Source: Streptomyces sp. ADI95-17 (GTDB taxonomy: Bacteria > Actinomycetota > Actinomycetes > Streptomycetales > Streptomycetaceae). Taken from it: a stretch of DNA of 64,000 nt. The DNA is taken from positions 878,286-942,285 of the forward strand of contig NZ_ML123046.1 in NCBI RefSeq assembly GCF_003846175.1. Reading direction: 5' to 3'. Shown here piece after piece: positions 43,199 to 52,124 of the stretch. Within the stretch, counting starts at the first letter, position 1, and each line of letters begins with the position of its first letter. Made by a program: the position numbers and the translations under genes. The notes beneath the pieces are model-generated. The model did no database searches. It had not been told where the DNA came from and worked only from the letters and a program-made list of their open reading frames with translations.

Positions 43199-45751
43199 TC
43201 AGTCCGATGCGGCGATCATGAGCTGGCCGAGGGCGATCCCGCCGTCGTTCGGGGGGAGCAGGCGCGGCCGCAGGACGGTGAAGCCTCGCTCGTTCAGGCC
43301 GAGTTGCACAGCTTCGAGCAATACGGCGTTCTGGAAGACGCCGCCGCCCAGCGCCACGGTGGAGAGGCCGGTGCGCGAGTGGCAGAGGTCCGCGAGGCGG
43401 GTGGCCAGAGCGGCGACGGCGGTGTGGAAGCGCATGGCGATCAGCCCGGCCGGAACGCCGTCGCGCACGTCGGACACCACGGCCCGGACCACCGGGCCCG
43501 GATCCGCGACGGCGGGTTCCTCTCTCTTCCCGGGCCGGATGCCGAAGCGGTAGCCGCCCTCCGGTGCCGCGGGCCCGGCGGCCGCGGCACGGGCCAGCCC
43601 CTCCAGTTCCATGGCCGCCTCCGCCTCGTACGCCACCACGTGCCGGACGCCGGCCAGGGACGCCACCGCGTCGAAGAGCCGTCCCATGCCCGACGTGGGC
43701 ACGCAGCCGAATCCGGTGGCGAACTGATGGGCCAGTACGTCGCGTTCGGCGGGCGGGCAGGCACGTACCGCTGGCAGGTCGTCGTCCCAGGGGATGCCGG
43801 CCGCGTGCAGATGCGCGAGGGCCATCCGGTACGGCCGCAGCACACTCGCGTCGCCCCCGGCCAGCGGTACGTAACCCAGGTGCGCGGCCCTGCTGAACGA
43901 CGCGTAGCCGGCCACCAGGACCTCGCCGCCCCAGGCCGCCCCGTCGGCGCCGTGGCCGGTGCCGTCGAAGGCGATGCCGATCACGCGCTCGTCCGCGCCC
44001 AGGCCGTGCTCCGCCATCACGGACGCGATGTGCGCGTGGTGGTGCTGCACGGTGCGGACCGGCCGCCCGGCCGCGTGGGCACGAGCCCAGTCGCCGGAGT
44101 GGTAGCCGGGGTGTCTGTCGGCCACCAGTCGGGTGGGTGCCACCCCGGTGAGGTCCTCCAGATGCTTCTCGGTCCGGGTCAGAGCGCCGACCGTGGACAG
44201 GTCGTCCATGTCGCCGATGTGCTGGCTCAGCCAGGCATAGCGGCCCTCGGCCAGCGCACAGGTGTTCTTCAGGTCGGCGCCCACGGCGAGCGTCGGGGGC
44301 ACGTCGAAGGGCAGTGCGAGCGGCAGCGGGGCGTATCCGCGCGAGCGGCGCAGCGGCAGCTCGGCACCGGCGGCCCAGCGGCTGACCGAGTCGTCGCACG
44401 GCACATGGATGCGCCGGTCGTGCCGTAGCCAGGCATCGACCAGCGGAGCCAGAACGGCCAGCGCGTCGCCGTCGTCGGTGACGATCGGCTCGCCCGACAG
44501 ATTGGCTGAAGTCATCACCAGTGCGTCCGGGCCCGGATCGTCGTCCCTGATCCCGAAGAGCAGGACGTGCAACGCGGTGTAGGGAAGGAGCAGCCCGAGG
44601 TGGGGGCTGCCGGGCGCCACGGCGTCGGACACCCCGGCCCCGGGCCCGGCAGGATGCCGGGGCAGGAGCACGATCGGGCGGCGGCCACCGGACAGGAGCT
44701 CCTCCTCGTCCGCCGTGACGGTCACCAGCCGCCGCGCGGCGTCGAGGTCCGGCACCATCACCGCGAACGGCTTGCCGCCGCGCCGCTTGCGCCGGCGCAG
44801 CTCGGCCACGGCCGCGTCGTCGCGGGCGTCGCACACCAGGTGGTAGCCACCGAGTCCCTTGACCGCGATGATCCCGCCCTCGGCGAGGAGCTTCCGGGCC
44901 GTACGCAGCGCGTCCTCGTCACGGGACAGGGACACGCCTTCCCCGCCGACCAGTTCGAGCCGCGGTCCGCAGTCGGGACAGGCGATCGGCTGGGCGTGGA
45001 AGCGCCGGTCGAGCGGGTCCTCGTACTCCGCCCGGCAGGCCCCGCACATCTCGAAGTCCGCCATCGTGGTGGCGGCCCGGTCGTACGGAAGGCCGGTGAC
45101 GATCGTGAACCTGGGGCCACAGTGCGTGCAGGTGATGAACGGGTGGCGGTAGCGCCGGTCCGACGGATCGACCAGCTCCTCCAGGCAGTCCCGGCAGGTG
45201 GCGATGTCGGGCGAGACCAATGTCCTGGCCCGGTCGGACGTGCTGGAGCGCTCGATGGTGAAGCCCGTACCGCCGCGCGTCGGCAGTTCGCTCGTACGCA
45301 CGTCCTCGACGACCGCGAGCGGAGGGGCGTCGGCGCTCAGACGGCGGCCGAACTCCTCCACGGCCCCGGCCGCTCCCTCGACCTCGGCGAGCACCCCGTC
45401 GCCGGTGTTCGTCACCGAGCCCGTGAGCAGCAGTTCCGAGGCGGTGACATAGACGAAAGGCCGGAAGCCCACGCCCTGCACGACGCCGCGCACCTCGAAT
45501 CTGCGCCGGATCCGCTGCTCCCGGCCGCGGCCCATCATCTCCAGCCCCGACAGGGCCTGACGGGCCTTCGCCCGGTCGATGAGCTCGACGGCGAAGCCCA
45601 TATGGAGAAGCACCCAGTCGTCGCGACCGGGCGCCTCGTCGAGCATGCCGATGTTGACGCGGCGCCTGGCGCCCTCCACGTCCACCAGAGCCAGCTGGCC
45701 CGCGTACCCGTCCACGATCTCCACGACGCGGCCAGGAATGCCTAGGCACAT
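43199..45751 (-). CDS. hypF: HypC-HypF fusion: carbamoyltransferase with N-terminal HypC domain
   Basis: 850 aa in one uninterrupted frame. Residues 1-75 are a full HypC domain (MCLGIPGRVV, LLHMGFAVELIDR). HypF follows: acylphosphatase domain (from about 82, VQGVGFRPF at 91-99), two paired zinc fingers (CRDCLEELVDP...CTHCGP and CGACRAEYEDP...CPDCGP), a YrdC-like domain and a Kae1-like carbamoyltransferase domain (VQHHHAHIAS, GGGVFQNA). HypF makes carbamoyl-AMP and loads HypE. The ATG at 45751 has GGAG upstream and lies 2 nt after the protease stop. An internal start near residue 72 (MM) could give free HypF, but no ribosome site supports it. Confidence 0.93.
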   Translation of the reverse strand: MCLGIPGRVVEIVDGYAGQLALVDVEGARRRVNIGMLDEAPGRDDWVLLHMGFAVELIDRAKARQALSGLEMMGRGREQRIRRRFEVRGVVQGVGFRPFVYVTASELLLTGSVTNTGDGVLAEVEGAAGAVEEFGRRLSADAPPLAVVEDVRTSELPTRGGTGFTIERSSTSDRARTLVSPDIATCRDCLEELVDPSDRRYRHPFITCTHCGPRFTIVTGLPYDRAATTMADFEMCGACRAEYEDPLDRRFHAQPIACPDCGPRLELVGGEGVSLSRDEDALRTARKLLAEGGIIAVKGLGGYHLVCDARDDAAVAELRRRKRRGGKPFAVMVPDLDAARRLVTVTADEEELLSGGRRPIVLLPRHPAGPGAGVSDAVAPGSPHLGLLLPYTALHVLLFGIRDDDPGPDALVMTSANLSGEPIVTDDGDALAVLAPLVDAWLRHDRRIHVPCDDSVSRWAAGAELPLRRSRGYAPLPLALPFDVPPTLAVGADLKNTCALAEGRYAWLSQHIGDMDDLSTVGALTRTEKHLEDLTGVAPTRLVADRHPGYHSGDWARAHAAGRPVRTVQHHHAHIASVMAEHGLGADERVIGIAFDGTGHGADGAAWGGEVLVAGYASFSRAAHLGYVPLAGGDASVLRPYRMALAHLHAAGIPWDDDLPAVRACPPAERDVLAHQFATGFGCVPTSGMGRLFDAVASLAGVRHVVAYEAEAAMELEGLARAAAAGPAAPEGGYRFGIRPGKREEPAVADPGPVVRAVVSDVRDGVPAGLIAMRFHTAVAALATRLADLCHSRTGLSTVALGGGVFQNAVLLEAVQLGLNERGFTVLRPRLLPPNDGGIALGQLMIAASD

Positions 45752-45753
45752 GA

Positions 45754-46284
45754 TCAGGATCTCCGGGGTCGGGTGCTGTTCACGGACGCGGTCGGTACGG
45801 CCGGCACGAGCTGCCGGATCAGGGTGTGCACTGCCTGGATCGCTTCGGGCACCGCGCTGTCGACGGCTTCGCCGAGCCCGATGCCCTCCTCGACTCCGGC
45901 GGGTGTGCAGCCGACGAGGTAGGTGAGCGGAAGCGTACCGCCCAGTTGTTCCAGATTTGCCAGGACAGCAACCGGATTCATTCCATGTGCGTCGAATTCA
46001 CCCGAACCGAGGTCCTCCACACCGATGCGGAGCACCGTCACCTCCCCGGGGGCCCCGCCCCCCGGGTACGCGTCGACCAGAACCAGCGCGTCGTACCCGT
46101 CGAGCAGGTCGTACGCGAGATGCATGCCGCGGATGCCGTAGTCCACCACCCGGACCTGCGGGGGCATCCCCCCGTCGCGGGCCAGCCGGCGCACGACCTC
46201 CGGGCCGAAGCCGTCGTCGCCGAGAAACAGATTGCCGATGCCCGCGACCAGCACCCGGGTGGCGGTGTCCGGTTCCCTCGTCAT
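45754..46284 (-). CDS. Hydrogenase maturation protease (HyaD/HybD family)
   Basis: 176-aa endopeptidase that removes the C-terminal extension of the nickel-loaded large subunit. The nickel-sensing residues are in GIGNLFLGDDGFGPEVV (the conserved Glu is replaced by Asp in GDDG), then YGIRGMHLAYDLLDGYD and DAHGMNPVAVL with the conserved His. The target here is the precursor at 50285, which has a 22-residue tail after its last active-site His. The ATG at 46284 lies just after the stop of the small acidic protein. Confidence 0.92.
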   Translation of the reverse strand: MTREPDTATRVLVAGIGNLFLGDDGFGPEVVRRLARDGGMPPQVRVVDYGIRGMHLAYDLLDGYDALVLVDAYPGGGAPGEVTVLRIGVEDLGSGEFDAHGMNPVAVLANLEQLGGTLPLTYLVGCTPAGVEEGIGLGEAVDSAVPEAIQAVHTLIRQLVPAVPTASVNSTRPRRS

Positions 46285-46291
46285 CGTCGGC

Positions 46292-46504
46292 TCAGCCGCC
46301 CCCGGACCGGAGGTCGGGCGATGCCGGGTCCTGAGTCTTCTGCGGGTGTACGGAGGTGTCGGAGCGTTCGTCCGAGGTGCCCGAGGGACGGTCGGCAGGG
46401 CCGGCCGAGGGCCGGTCCGAGCCGGTGTCGCGGGACCCCTTCGGGCCTCGTTCCTCCTGCGGCTCCTCCTCGACGTCGCTGTTCTTCTCCGGTGTCTCAG
46501 CCAT
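46292..46504 (-). CDS. Small disordered hydrophilic protein in the hydrogenase operon
   Basis: 70 aa, almost entirely Asp, Glu, Ser, Pro, Arg and Gly, with no hydrophobic core, so intrinsically disordered. A strong AAGGAG precedes the ATG at 46504. No family is recognised. Its place between a small membrane peptide gene and the maturation protease suggests an accessory role, perhaps species-specific, but the function is unknown. Confidence 0.65.
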   Translation of the reverse strand: MAETPEKNSDVEEEPQEERGPKGSRDTGSDRPSAGPADRPSGTSDERSDTSVHPQKTQDPASPDLRSGGG

Positions 46505-46539
46505 GGGGTACTCCTTGCTCACTTCACTCGGACCGGGAT

Positions 46540-46659
46540 TCACATCGAACGGATGTGCAGGTAACGGCGGATGTCGGGGATCGACCTGATCCCGACCGCC
46601 ACGGCGACGAGCGCCACGGCCGCGGCCGCTCCGGCGGTGATGATGCCCAGGGTCTTCAC
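46540..46659 (-). CDS. DUF6893-type single-span small membrane protein
   Basis: 39-aa protein: a short start (MKTLG), one membrane helix (about residues 6-25, Ala/Val-rich) and a basic tail SIPDIRRYLHIRSM typical of DUF6893 small proteins. The GTG at 46659 overlaps the stop of the upstream 467-aa gene (GTGA) and has GAGGAG upstream. Because the hydrogenase itself lacks a signal peptide or anchor, such a peptide could help tether it at the membrane; this is speculation. Confidence 0.8.
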   Translation of the reverse strand: MKTLGIITAGAAAAVALVAVAVGIRSIPDIRRYLHIRSM

Positions 46660-48059
46660 GATCGGTTCTCCTCTCGGTGCTGCGCCGTCTCCTCGACGCT
46701 CAGGGGTGTCAGTTCGTCGGGCGCGAAGTAGAAGTAGCGGCCGTACCAGTCGTGCAGGTCCGACGCGGGGTCGTCGACGAGGACCAGGGCGATGTGCGTA
46801 CCACCGTCCACGTCCGAGAGAACCGCCGTCACCCGGGCCACCTGGCCGGCGAAGAACAGGTCCTGCGCGTCCGCCCGCCGGGAGGGGTGGACGCGGACCA
46901 GGCTGCCCTTGGCCACCCGGACCCCGTCGATCACGACCGCGTCGCTCCCGGGCCGCACCGAGGCGTCGGCCGCCGGATCCCACCAGGGGGCGCCCGCGGT
47001 GTCGAAGGCGGCGGGTTCCACATCCCGGACGTCGGCCACCGGGCCAGCGGGAGCCGCGGGCTGCGGCCGGTGCGGGTCGCGCAGCAGACCGTGCAACTGC
47101 TGGAGGCCGGCGGGCGACATGCCGTCGCACCGGTCGATGATCTCCCGGGCCCGGGGATCGGTGGCCCGGGCCTCCGCCTTCTCCTCCTCCGTCATGGTCA
47201 TCACGCGGAGGGTCAGGATCTCGTCGATCTCGGTCGAGTCGAAGAGCGCGCCGGGGCTCTGCTCGGCGACCTCCGGGTAGTCGTACAGGATGATCGGCGC
47301 ACCGAGCAGGGTGTCCGTCGTCCCCTTCGGTCCGGCCAGCACGGGCCAGCATCTGCGCTGTCGGCAACGGCCGGCGGCCGCTGCCGCCCCGGCGGGCGGT
47401 TCGAGCAGCGAGACGAACTCGGCGTCGTGCGCCCGCAGCAGCAGATGCGCGCCGATCAGCGAGGACCGGATCGCGGCGTCCTTGGTGGCCGCGGGCTCCG
47501 GATGCTCGTTGCGCACCGCCACCGAGAGGCGCACGTATCCGTCGTCGATGACGGCCCGAGCGCGGACCCGGACCGTCAACGGCAGCCGCCGTCGCACGAT
47601 CCGGCCCGCCACCACACCCCGCGCGTCGGTCAGCGGCTCGGTCTCCTCGCCGCCCGGGACCTCGTGGACGGCATCCGTCACCTCCCCCAACGGCAGGGCG
47701 GGCAGCACGATTTCACGCTCGACGGCCTCGTCCCAGGACATCACCGGCACCCCGTCGACGATGAGCTGCCCGACCGGTACCTCCACCCCGTCCTCGCCCG
47801 TGCTCAGCACCTCGCGGACCTGGAGTTGGAGGAAGCGCAGATGCACGGTGACGGCCGCCGGCCCGTCGTGCGGTGCCAGCAGGCACTGCGTCTCCATCTC
47901 CGGCTCCTCGCCGAAACTCGCCGCCGTGGCGTGCGGCGGGCCGAGGACCCCGAACTGCCAGCGCGACCGGTTCTTGTGCGAGCTCGCCCGGTACGGGTAC
48001 AGGAGGTACCCCTCGTACAGGACGGCGTCGGCGATCGAACGCACCTGGTCGAGACTCAC
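46656..48059 (-). CDS. Conserved hydrogenase-operon protein of unknown function
   Basis: 467-aa soluble protein specific, as far as I know, to group 1h hydrogenase operons. The N-terminal two thirds look beta-rich and contain EGYLLYPYRASSHKNRSRWQFG, an almost invariant-looking block, and LFDSTEIDEILTLRV. The C-terminal 70 residues (VAKGSLVRVHPSRRADAQDLF to YGRYFYFAPDE) look like a small beta-barrel domain. No cofactor motif is visible. The GTG at 48059 overlaps the preceding stop (GTGA). A role in hydrogenase assembly or partner binding is inferred from position only. Confidence 0.8.
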   Translation of the reverse strand: MSLDQVRSIADAVLYEGYLLYPYRASSHKNRSRWQFGVLGPPHATAASFGEEPEMETQCLLAPHDGPAAVTVHLRFLQLQVREVLSTGEDGVEVPVGQLIVDGVPVMSWDEAVEREIVLPALPLGEVTDAVHEVPGGEETEPLTDARGVVAGRIVRRRLPLTVRVRARAVIDDGYVRLSVAVRNEHPEPAATKDAAIRSSLIGAHLLLRAHDAEFVSLLEPPAGAAAAAGRCRQRRCWPVLAGPKGTTDTLLGAPIILYDYPEVAEQSPGALFDSTEIDEILTLRVMTMTEEEKAEARATDPRAREIIDRCDGMSPAGLQQLHGLLRDPHRPQPAAPAGPVADVRDVEPAAFDTAGAPWWDPAADASVRPGSDAVVIDGVRVAKGSLVRVHPSRRADAQDLFFAGQVARVTAVLSDVDGGTHIALVLVDDPASDLHDWYGRYFYFAPDELTPLSVEETAQHREENRS

Positions 48060-48697
48060 AGGACCACCTCGTCGTGTTCGGCCAGGAGGGTCTGGACCGT
48101 CTCGTCCCAGCTGATCAGCCCGTGCCGGGCCCGGAAGTCCGCGAAGCGTGCCAGCACCTCGTGGTCCAGCCGGATCCATCCGGTGTTCGGGTAGTGCGCC
48201 GCCACCATGCGTCGCCACACCTCGACCGGCATCGGGTGCCGGGCCTCGCAGTCCCACGGCACCTGCTCGACCCCGAAGCCCTTGCTGCCGCGGGTGAAGA
48301 CCGTGCCGGAGAACATCAGGGCGAGGGGCACCGAACCCTCGCCCAGGGCGTGCAGATAGCGGGAACCGATCACGTCGAAGTCGTAGGTGCAGGGCAGGGC
48401 GAGATCGACCTCGGTCGCACCGCTGAACCCCTGCACGGTGGTGTCGCAGCTCATCCACTGGAACGGCTTCAGGGTGTCCGTCCAGCGGTCCCGGCCGCCG
48501 AACAGCGCCACCAGGCCGCTCTGTTCGGCCTCGTCGTAATGGCGCCGCTGCGGCTCGATGCGGACCTGGCAGTGCAGCGCGATGGCATGGATCCGCCGGC
48601 CCGTCCGCTCCTCGATCCGCAGCCGCGCGGTCAGCTGCGGAGCGGCCGCGTACGGCTCGGCGACTACGTCGAGCACGGAGAACGCGAAGTCGTTCAC
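48056..48697 (-). CDS. DUF6084 family protein
   Basis: 213-aa protein of unknown function that accompanies group 1h hydrogenase genes. The sequence is beta-rich with HAIALHCQVRIEPQRRHY and PFQWMSCDTTVQGFSG. It has few Cys, and no metal site is evident. It starts with GTG overlapping the previous stop (GTGA) and ends in the same way, so it is translationally locked between its neighbours. A structural or assembly role is inferred. Confidence 0.82.
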   Translation of the reverse strand: MNDFAFSVLDVVAEPYAAAPQLTARLRIEERTGRRIHAIALHCQVRIEPQRRHYDEAEQSGLVALFGGRDRWTDTLKPFQWMSCDTTVQGFSGATEVDLALPCTYDFDVIGSRYLHALGEGSVPLALMFSGTVFTRGSKGFGVEQVPWDCEARHPMPVEVWRRMVAAHYPNTGWIRLDHEVLARFADFRARHGLISWDETVQTLLAEHDEVVL

Positions 48698-49347
48698 GGC
48701 GCCCCGATCCCCGCGGCGGGCCGGCTGCGGTCCGCCACCCGCGCGAAGAAGCCGTCCATCGCGGCACGGGCCTCGGTGCCACCGTCGAACCCGCGCCACA
48801 GCGAGCGCAGTTGCCCCACCAGCTCGTAGCAGGCGTCGATCGGCACCAGATGGCACGAACCCTCGCTCTCCGCCGTACGCCGGATCAGCAGCGCCTCCAC
48901 GTCCGGATGCAGCACGGAGAGCTCCGGGCTCGACTCGACGACGGCCGCCCAGGCGTCCAGCGGCAGTTCCGACTCGGTGGCCCCGGCGGGCCCGGGGTAG
49001 AACGCGACCATCCGGTCCTGGACGGAGTTGTGGAACAGGAAGGCGAGCCCCACGGGAATCTGCAGCTCGTCCCAGGCACGCCCGTCCACGGTCAGCCCGG
49101 CGAAGTGCAGATACCGCTCGGGGACCGCCCGGTACCGCAGCTCCGCGTTCTCGTCGGTGAACAGCAGATAGCAGGCCCGACAGCAGCACATCAGGGCGCG
49201 GCTGTCGAGGTTCACCACATGGGAGTGGCTCTCGCCGATCGGTTCCGCGCACATCTCGCAGCGCTCACCGGCAACCGGCCGCGGCCGGTTGCGTCTGAGC
49301 CGCAGCAGGGCGGAGGCCGGCGAGGCGGAACGGCCGACGGCGATCAC
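48694..49347 (-). CDS. DUF5947 family protein with Cys-rich metal-binding motif
   Basis: 217-aa protein. The N-terminal part carries CEMCAEPIGESHSHVVN then CCCRACYLLF, five to six Cys and two His that could bind zinc or an Fe-S cluster. The remainder (about 75-217) has no recognised motif. The family occurs beside group 1h hydrogenases. The GTG start overlaps the stop of the NifU-like gene. It could be an electron-transfer or assembly factor; the function is unknown. Confidence 0.82.
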   Translation of the reverse strand: MIAVGRSASPASALLRLRRNRPRPVAGERCEMCAEPIGESHSHVVNLDSRALMCCCRACYLLFTDENAELRYRAVPERYLHFAGLTVDGRAWDELQIPVGLAFLFHNSVQDRMVAFYPGPAGATESELPLDAWAAVVESSPELSVLHPDVEALLIRRTAESEGSCHLVPIDACYELVGQLRSLWRGFDGGTEARAAMDGFFARVADRSRPAAGIGAP

Positions 49348-50285
49348 GGCGCCACCGCCGCGGGGACCGACACCGAGACCACGGCACCGTCCGACAGCAG
49401 GGGCAACGGGGCCAGATGCCCGCCGTTCTCGTCGAGGCAGACACCGGCCCGTCGCACGTCGTAATGGGCACGGCATCCGGCGCAGCGCAGTACCGCGTCC
49501 CCGGACCGGCCGCCCAGCCGCCGCGCCAGCGTGGCACCCTCGAACGGCCGCTCGCAGCGCGCGCACCGGTCCTCGAAGGCGAAGAGATCCGTGCCCACCC
49601 GACAGGCCACCACCGGCATCCTGCCGACACCGACCCGGGCCACGGCGCCGGACTCCAGCCCCGACAGCTCCGGCACGACCTCCCACGACGCGCCGTCGTC
49701 GGCCGTCCCGGACTCCGTGTGCAGCCGGGCGAACAGCGAGTCCACCGGTACCAGCGGCCCCGCCGCCCCGGCGTCCTCGTCGGCCGCGGTCTCGACCTCG
49801 ATCGAGGTGATCTCCGGCGCCGCCGCCTCCACAGCACCCTGCACGGCCAGCCTGAGCGTGACCGAGGACGACGGGCAGCCGTCACAACTGCCCAGCAGCC
49901 GCAACCGGACGGTGCCCTCGTCGGTGACGGCGAGCAGCTCCACATCGCCGCCGTGCGACCCCAGATACGGCCGTACGCTCTCCAGCGCCTGCTCGACCCG
50001 GGTCTCCACGCCGTACGGATGCAGCCCGTGCACCAGCAGGACGCCGGCCACCAGCTCGTCGCCGGCCAGGGCGGCCAGGACGTCTTCGTCCAGCCGCCCC
50101 TGTTCGTGCACGAGATCGAGCAGCCGTTCGAGCCCGGCACCGTAGAAGTCGGCGACGACCCGGACCAGTTCCTCGCTGCGCTCGCGGGCGACCGCACCGC
50201 CCGAGCCACTGGCGGCGATCAGGGCGTCGATGCGTTCACCGGTCGTCCGCCAGTCGGGCGTGGCCGGGGAATCCTCCCGCGCCAT
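49344..50285 (-). CDS. NifU-domain / Rieske-like fusion protein
   Basis: 313-aa protein. The middle region (about 80-165) is an NfuA/NifU C-terminal domain with LLGSCDGCPSSSVTLRLAV, whose CxxC binds or transfers a 4Fe-4S cluster. The C-terminal region (about 215-300) is Rieske/ferredoxin-like with CARCERPFEG then LRCAGCRAHYDV; Cys replaces the first His of a true Rieske site. It may build the clusters of the hydrogenase or carry its electrons. The start at ATG 50285 overlaps the hhyL stop (TGATG); GTG 50288 is also possible. Confidence 0.88.
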   Translation of the reverse strand: MAREDSPATPDWRTTGERIDALIAASGSGGAVARERSEELVRVVADFYGAGLERLLDLVHEQGRLDEDVLAALAGDELVAGVLLVHGLHPYGVETRVEQALESVRPYLGSHGGDVELLAVTDEGTVRLRLLGSCDGCPSSSVTLRLAVQGAVEAAAPEITSIEVETAADEDAGAAGPLVPVDSLFARLHTESGTADDGASWEVVPELSGLESGAVARVGVGRMPVVACRVGTDLFAFEDRCARCERPFEGATLARRLGGRSGDAVLRCAGCRAHYDVRRAGVCLDENGGHLAPLPLLSDGAVVSVSVPAAVAP

Positions 50286-52078
50286 CACTCACTGCCCGCG
50301 GACTGGGTGGGGGAGTGCAGGAGCTCCAGCTTCTTGCCCTCGCCGAGATACATGTGCACACCGCAGGGCAGACAGGGGTCGAAGCTGCGCACCGTGCGCA
50401 TGATGTCGATGCCCTTGAAGTGCTCCCGGTCGTTCTCCTCGAAGATCGGCTGGCCCTGCACGGCGTCCTCGTAGGGGCCGGGCGTGCCGTACGTGTCACG
50501 GGGGCTCGCGTTCCACGGAGTCGGCGGGTACGGGTGGTAGTTGGCGATCTTGCCGTCCCGGATCACCATGTGGTGGGAGAGAACGCCGCGGACCGCCTCG
50601 GTGAACCCGCAGCCCACACCCTCCTCGGGCACCTCGAACTTCTCCCAGGTCTTGGTGTTCCCGGAGCGGATCTCCACGAGCGCCTTCTCCGCGAAGTGGA
50701 GCGCGCAGGCGGCCGCGTAGGCCTGGAAGTAGCTGCGCGCCCGGTTGCGCTCGATGGTGTTGCTCCACTTCGGGACGTGCCACTCCAGCTCCACCGGCCC
50801 CTTGAGGGCGGTCTTGGGGAGGTTGATCTTGACGCTGTGGCCGGTGGCCTGGATGTAGCCGATGTCGACCAGACCGGCCAGAGCGGTGGTCCACAGCCGC
50901 GCGAGCGGCCCGCCGCCCGTGTCGAGCGCCAGGTAGTCCTTGCCGTCGAACCACCGCGGTGACATGACCCAGCTGTACTTGTCGTCCAGGTCCCGCTTCT
51001 GCGGCTGCGGGTTGGTGTGCTGGTTCCACGGGTGGCGCCGGTCGACCGGATTGCCGAGCGGGTCGTGGGAGACGAAGGTCTCCTGCTCGTCCCAGTCGTT
51101 GTAGTACGACGAACCGAGCAGGATCCGGATGCCGAGGTTGATCTTCACCAGGTCGGTGGTGACCAGCTTCCCGTCGACGACGACACCGGGGGTGACGTAC
51201 ATCTTCCGGCCCCAGTCGGTCATGTCCTTGTACTCGAAGTTGCAGTGCTCCGGGTCCTGGAAGGAGCCCCAGCAGCCCAGCAGGATGCGCCGGTTGCCGA
51301 CCTGCTCGTACCCCGGCAGGGCTTCGTAGAAGAAGTCGAAGAGGTCGTCGTGCATCGGCACGACCTTCTTCATGAACTCGACGTACCGCTGGAGGCGGGT
51401 GATGTAGTCCGTCATCAGCTGGATGGTCGCCACGGTGCCGACGCCACCGGGATAGAGCGTGGAGGGGTGCACGTGCCTGCCCTCCATCAGGCAGAACATC
51501 TCCCGGGTCATCCGGCTGACCTGGAGCGCCTCGCGGTAGAACTCGCCGGTGAACGGGTTCAGCGACCGCATGATGTCGCCGATCGTCCTGTATCCGTGCG
51601 CGTCGGCGTGCGGGGAGGGGGTGCGGTTGGCCTGCTCCAGTACCCCGGGGTTGGTCTCCGCGACCATCTTCTCGCAGTAGTCGACCCCGACCAGGTTCTC
51701 CTGGAAGATGTTGTGGTCGAACATGTACTCCGCGGCCTCGCCGAGATTCACGATCCATTCGCCGAGGTGCGGCGGCTTCACCCCGTACGCCATGTTCTGC
51801 GTGTAACACGAACATGTGGCGTGGTTGTCACCGCAGATTCCGCAGATACGACTGGTGATGAAGTGTGCGTCCCGGGGGTCCTTCCCCTTCATGAAGACCG
51901 AATAGCCCCGGAAGATGGAGCTGGTGCTGTGACACTCGGCGACCACCTTCTGCTTGAAGTCGATCTTCGTGTAGATACCCAGGCTGCCGACGATCCGGGT
52001 AATGGGATCCCACGCCATTTCGACCAGGTCGTTCTTTCCCTGGCCGCCCCCGGCACCCTTGTGCTGCGTCGCGGTCAT
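50285..52078 (-). CDS. hhyL: Group 1h [NiFe]-hydrogenase large subunit
   Basis: 597-aa catalytic subunit that splits H2 at a Ni-Fe(CN)2CO centre. The nickel ligands lie in the L1 motif RICGICGDNHATC (Cys79, Cys82) and the L2 motif DPCLPCGVH (Cys569, Cys572, His575). A 22-residue tail follows His575 and should be removed by the protease at 45754. The wording of both motifs matches high-affinity group 5/1h enzymes, which scavenge atmospheric H2 during starvation or sporulation. The ATG at 52078 has GAGG upstream, 46 nt after hhyS. Group assignment is by motif recall, not by tree. Confidence 0.95.
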   Translation of the reverse strand: MTATQHKGAGGGQGKNDLVEMAWDPITRIVGSLGIYTKIDFKQKVVAECHSTSSIFRGYSVFMKGKDPRDAHFITSRICGICGDNHATCSCYTQNMAYGVKPPHLGEWIVNLGEAAEYMFDHNIFQENLVGVDYCEKMVAETNPGVLEQANRTPSPHADAHGYRTIGDIMRSLNPFTGEFYREALQVSRMTREMFCLMEGRHVHPSTLYPGGVGTVATIQLMTDYITRLQRYVEFMKKVVPMHDDLFDFFYEALPGYEQVGNRRILLGCWGSFQDPEHCNFEYKDMTDWGRKMYVTPGVVVDGKLVTTDLVKINLGIRILLGSSYYNDWDEQETFVSHDPLGNPVDRRHPWNQHTNPQPQKRDLDDKYSWVMSPRWFDGKDYLALDTGGGPLARLWTTALAGLVDIGYIQATGHSVKINLPKTALKGPVELEWHVPKWSNTIERNRARSYFQAYAAACALHFAEKALVEIRSGNTKTWEKFEVPEEGVGCGFTEAVRGVLSHHMVIRDGKIANYHPYPPTPWNASPRDTYGTPGPYEDAVQGQPIFEENDREHFKGIDIMRTVRSFDPCLPCGVHMYLGEGKKLELLHSPTQSAGSE

Positions 52079-52124
52079 TGCGCCGCCTCTGCTTTCTGTC
52101 CGTTGCGGTGATGTACGCGGTCGT

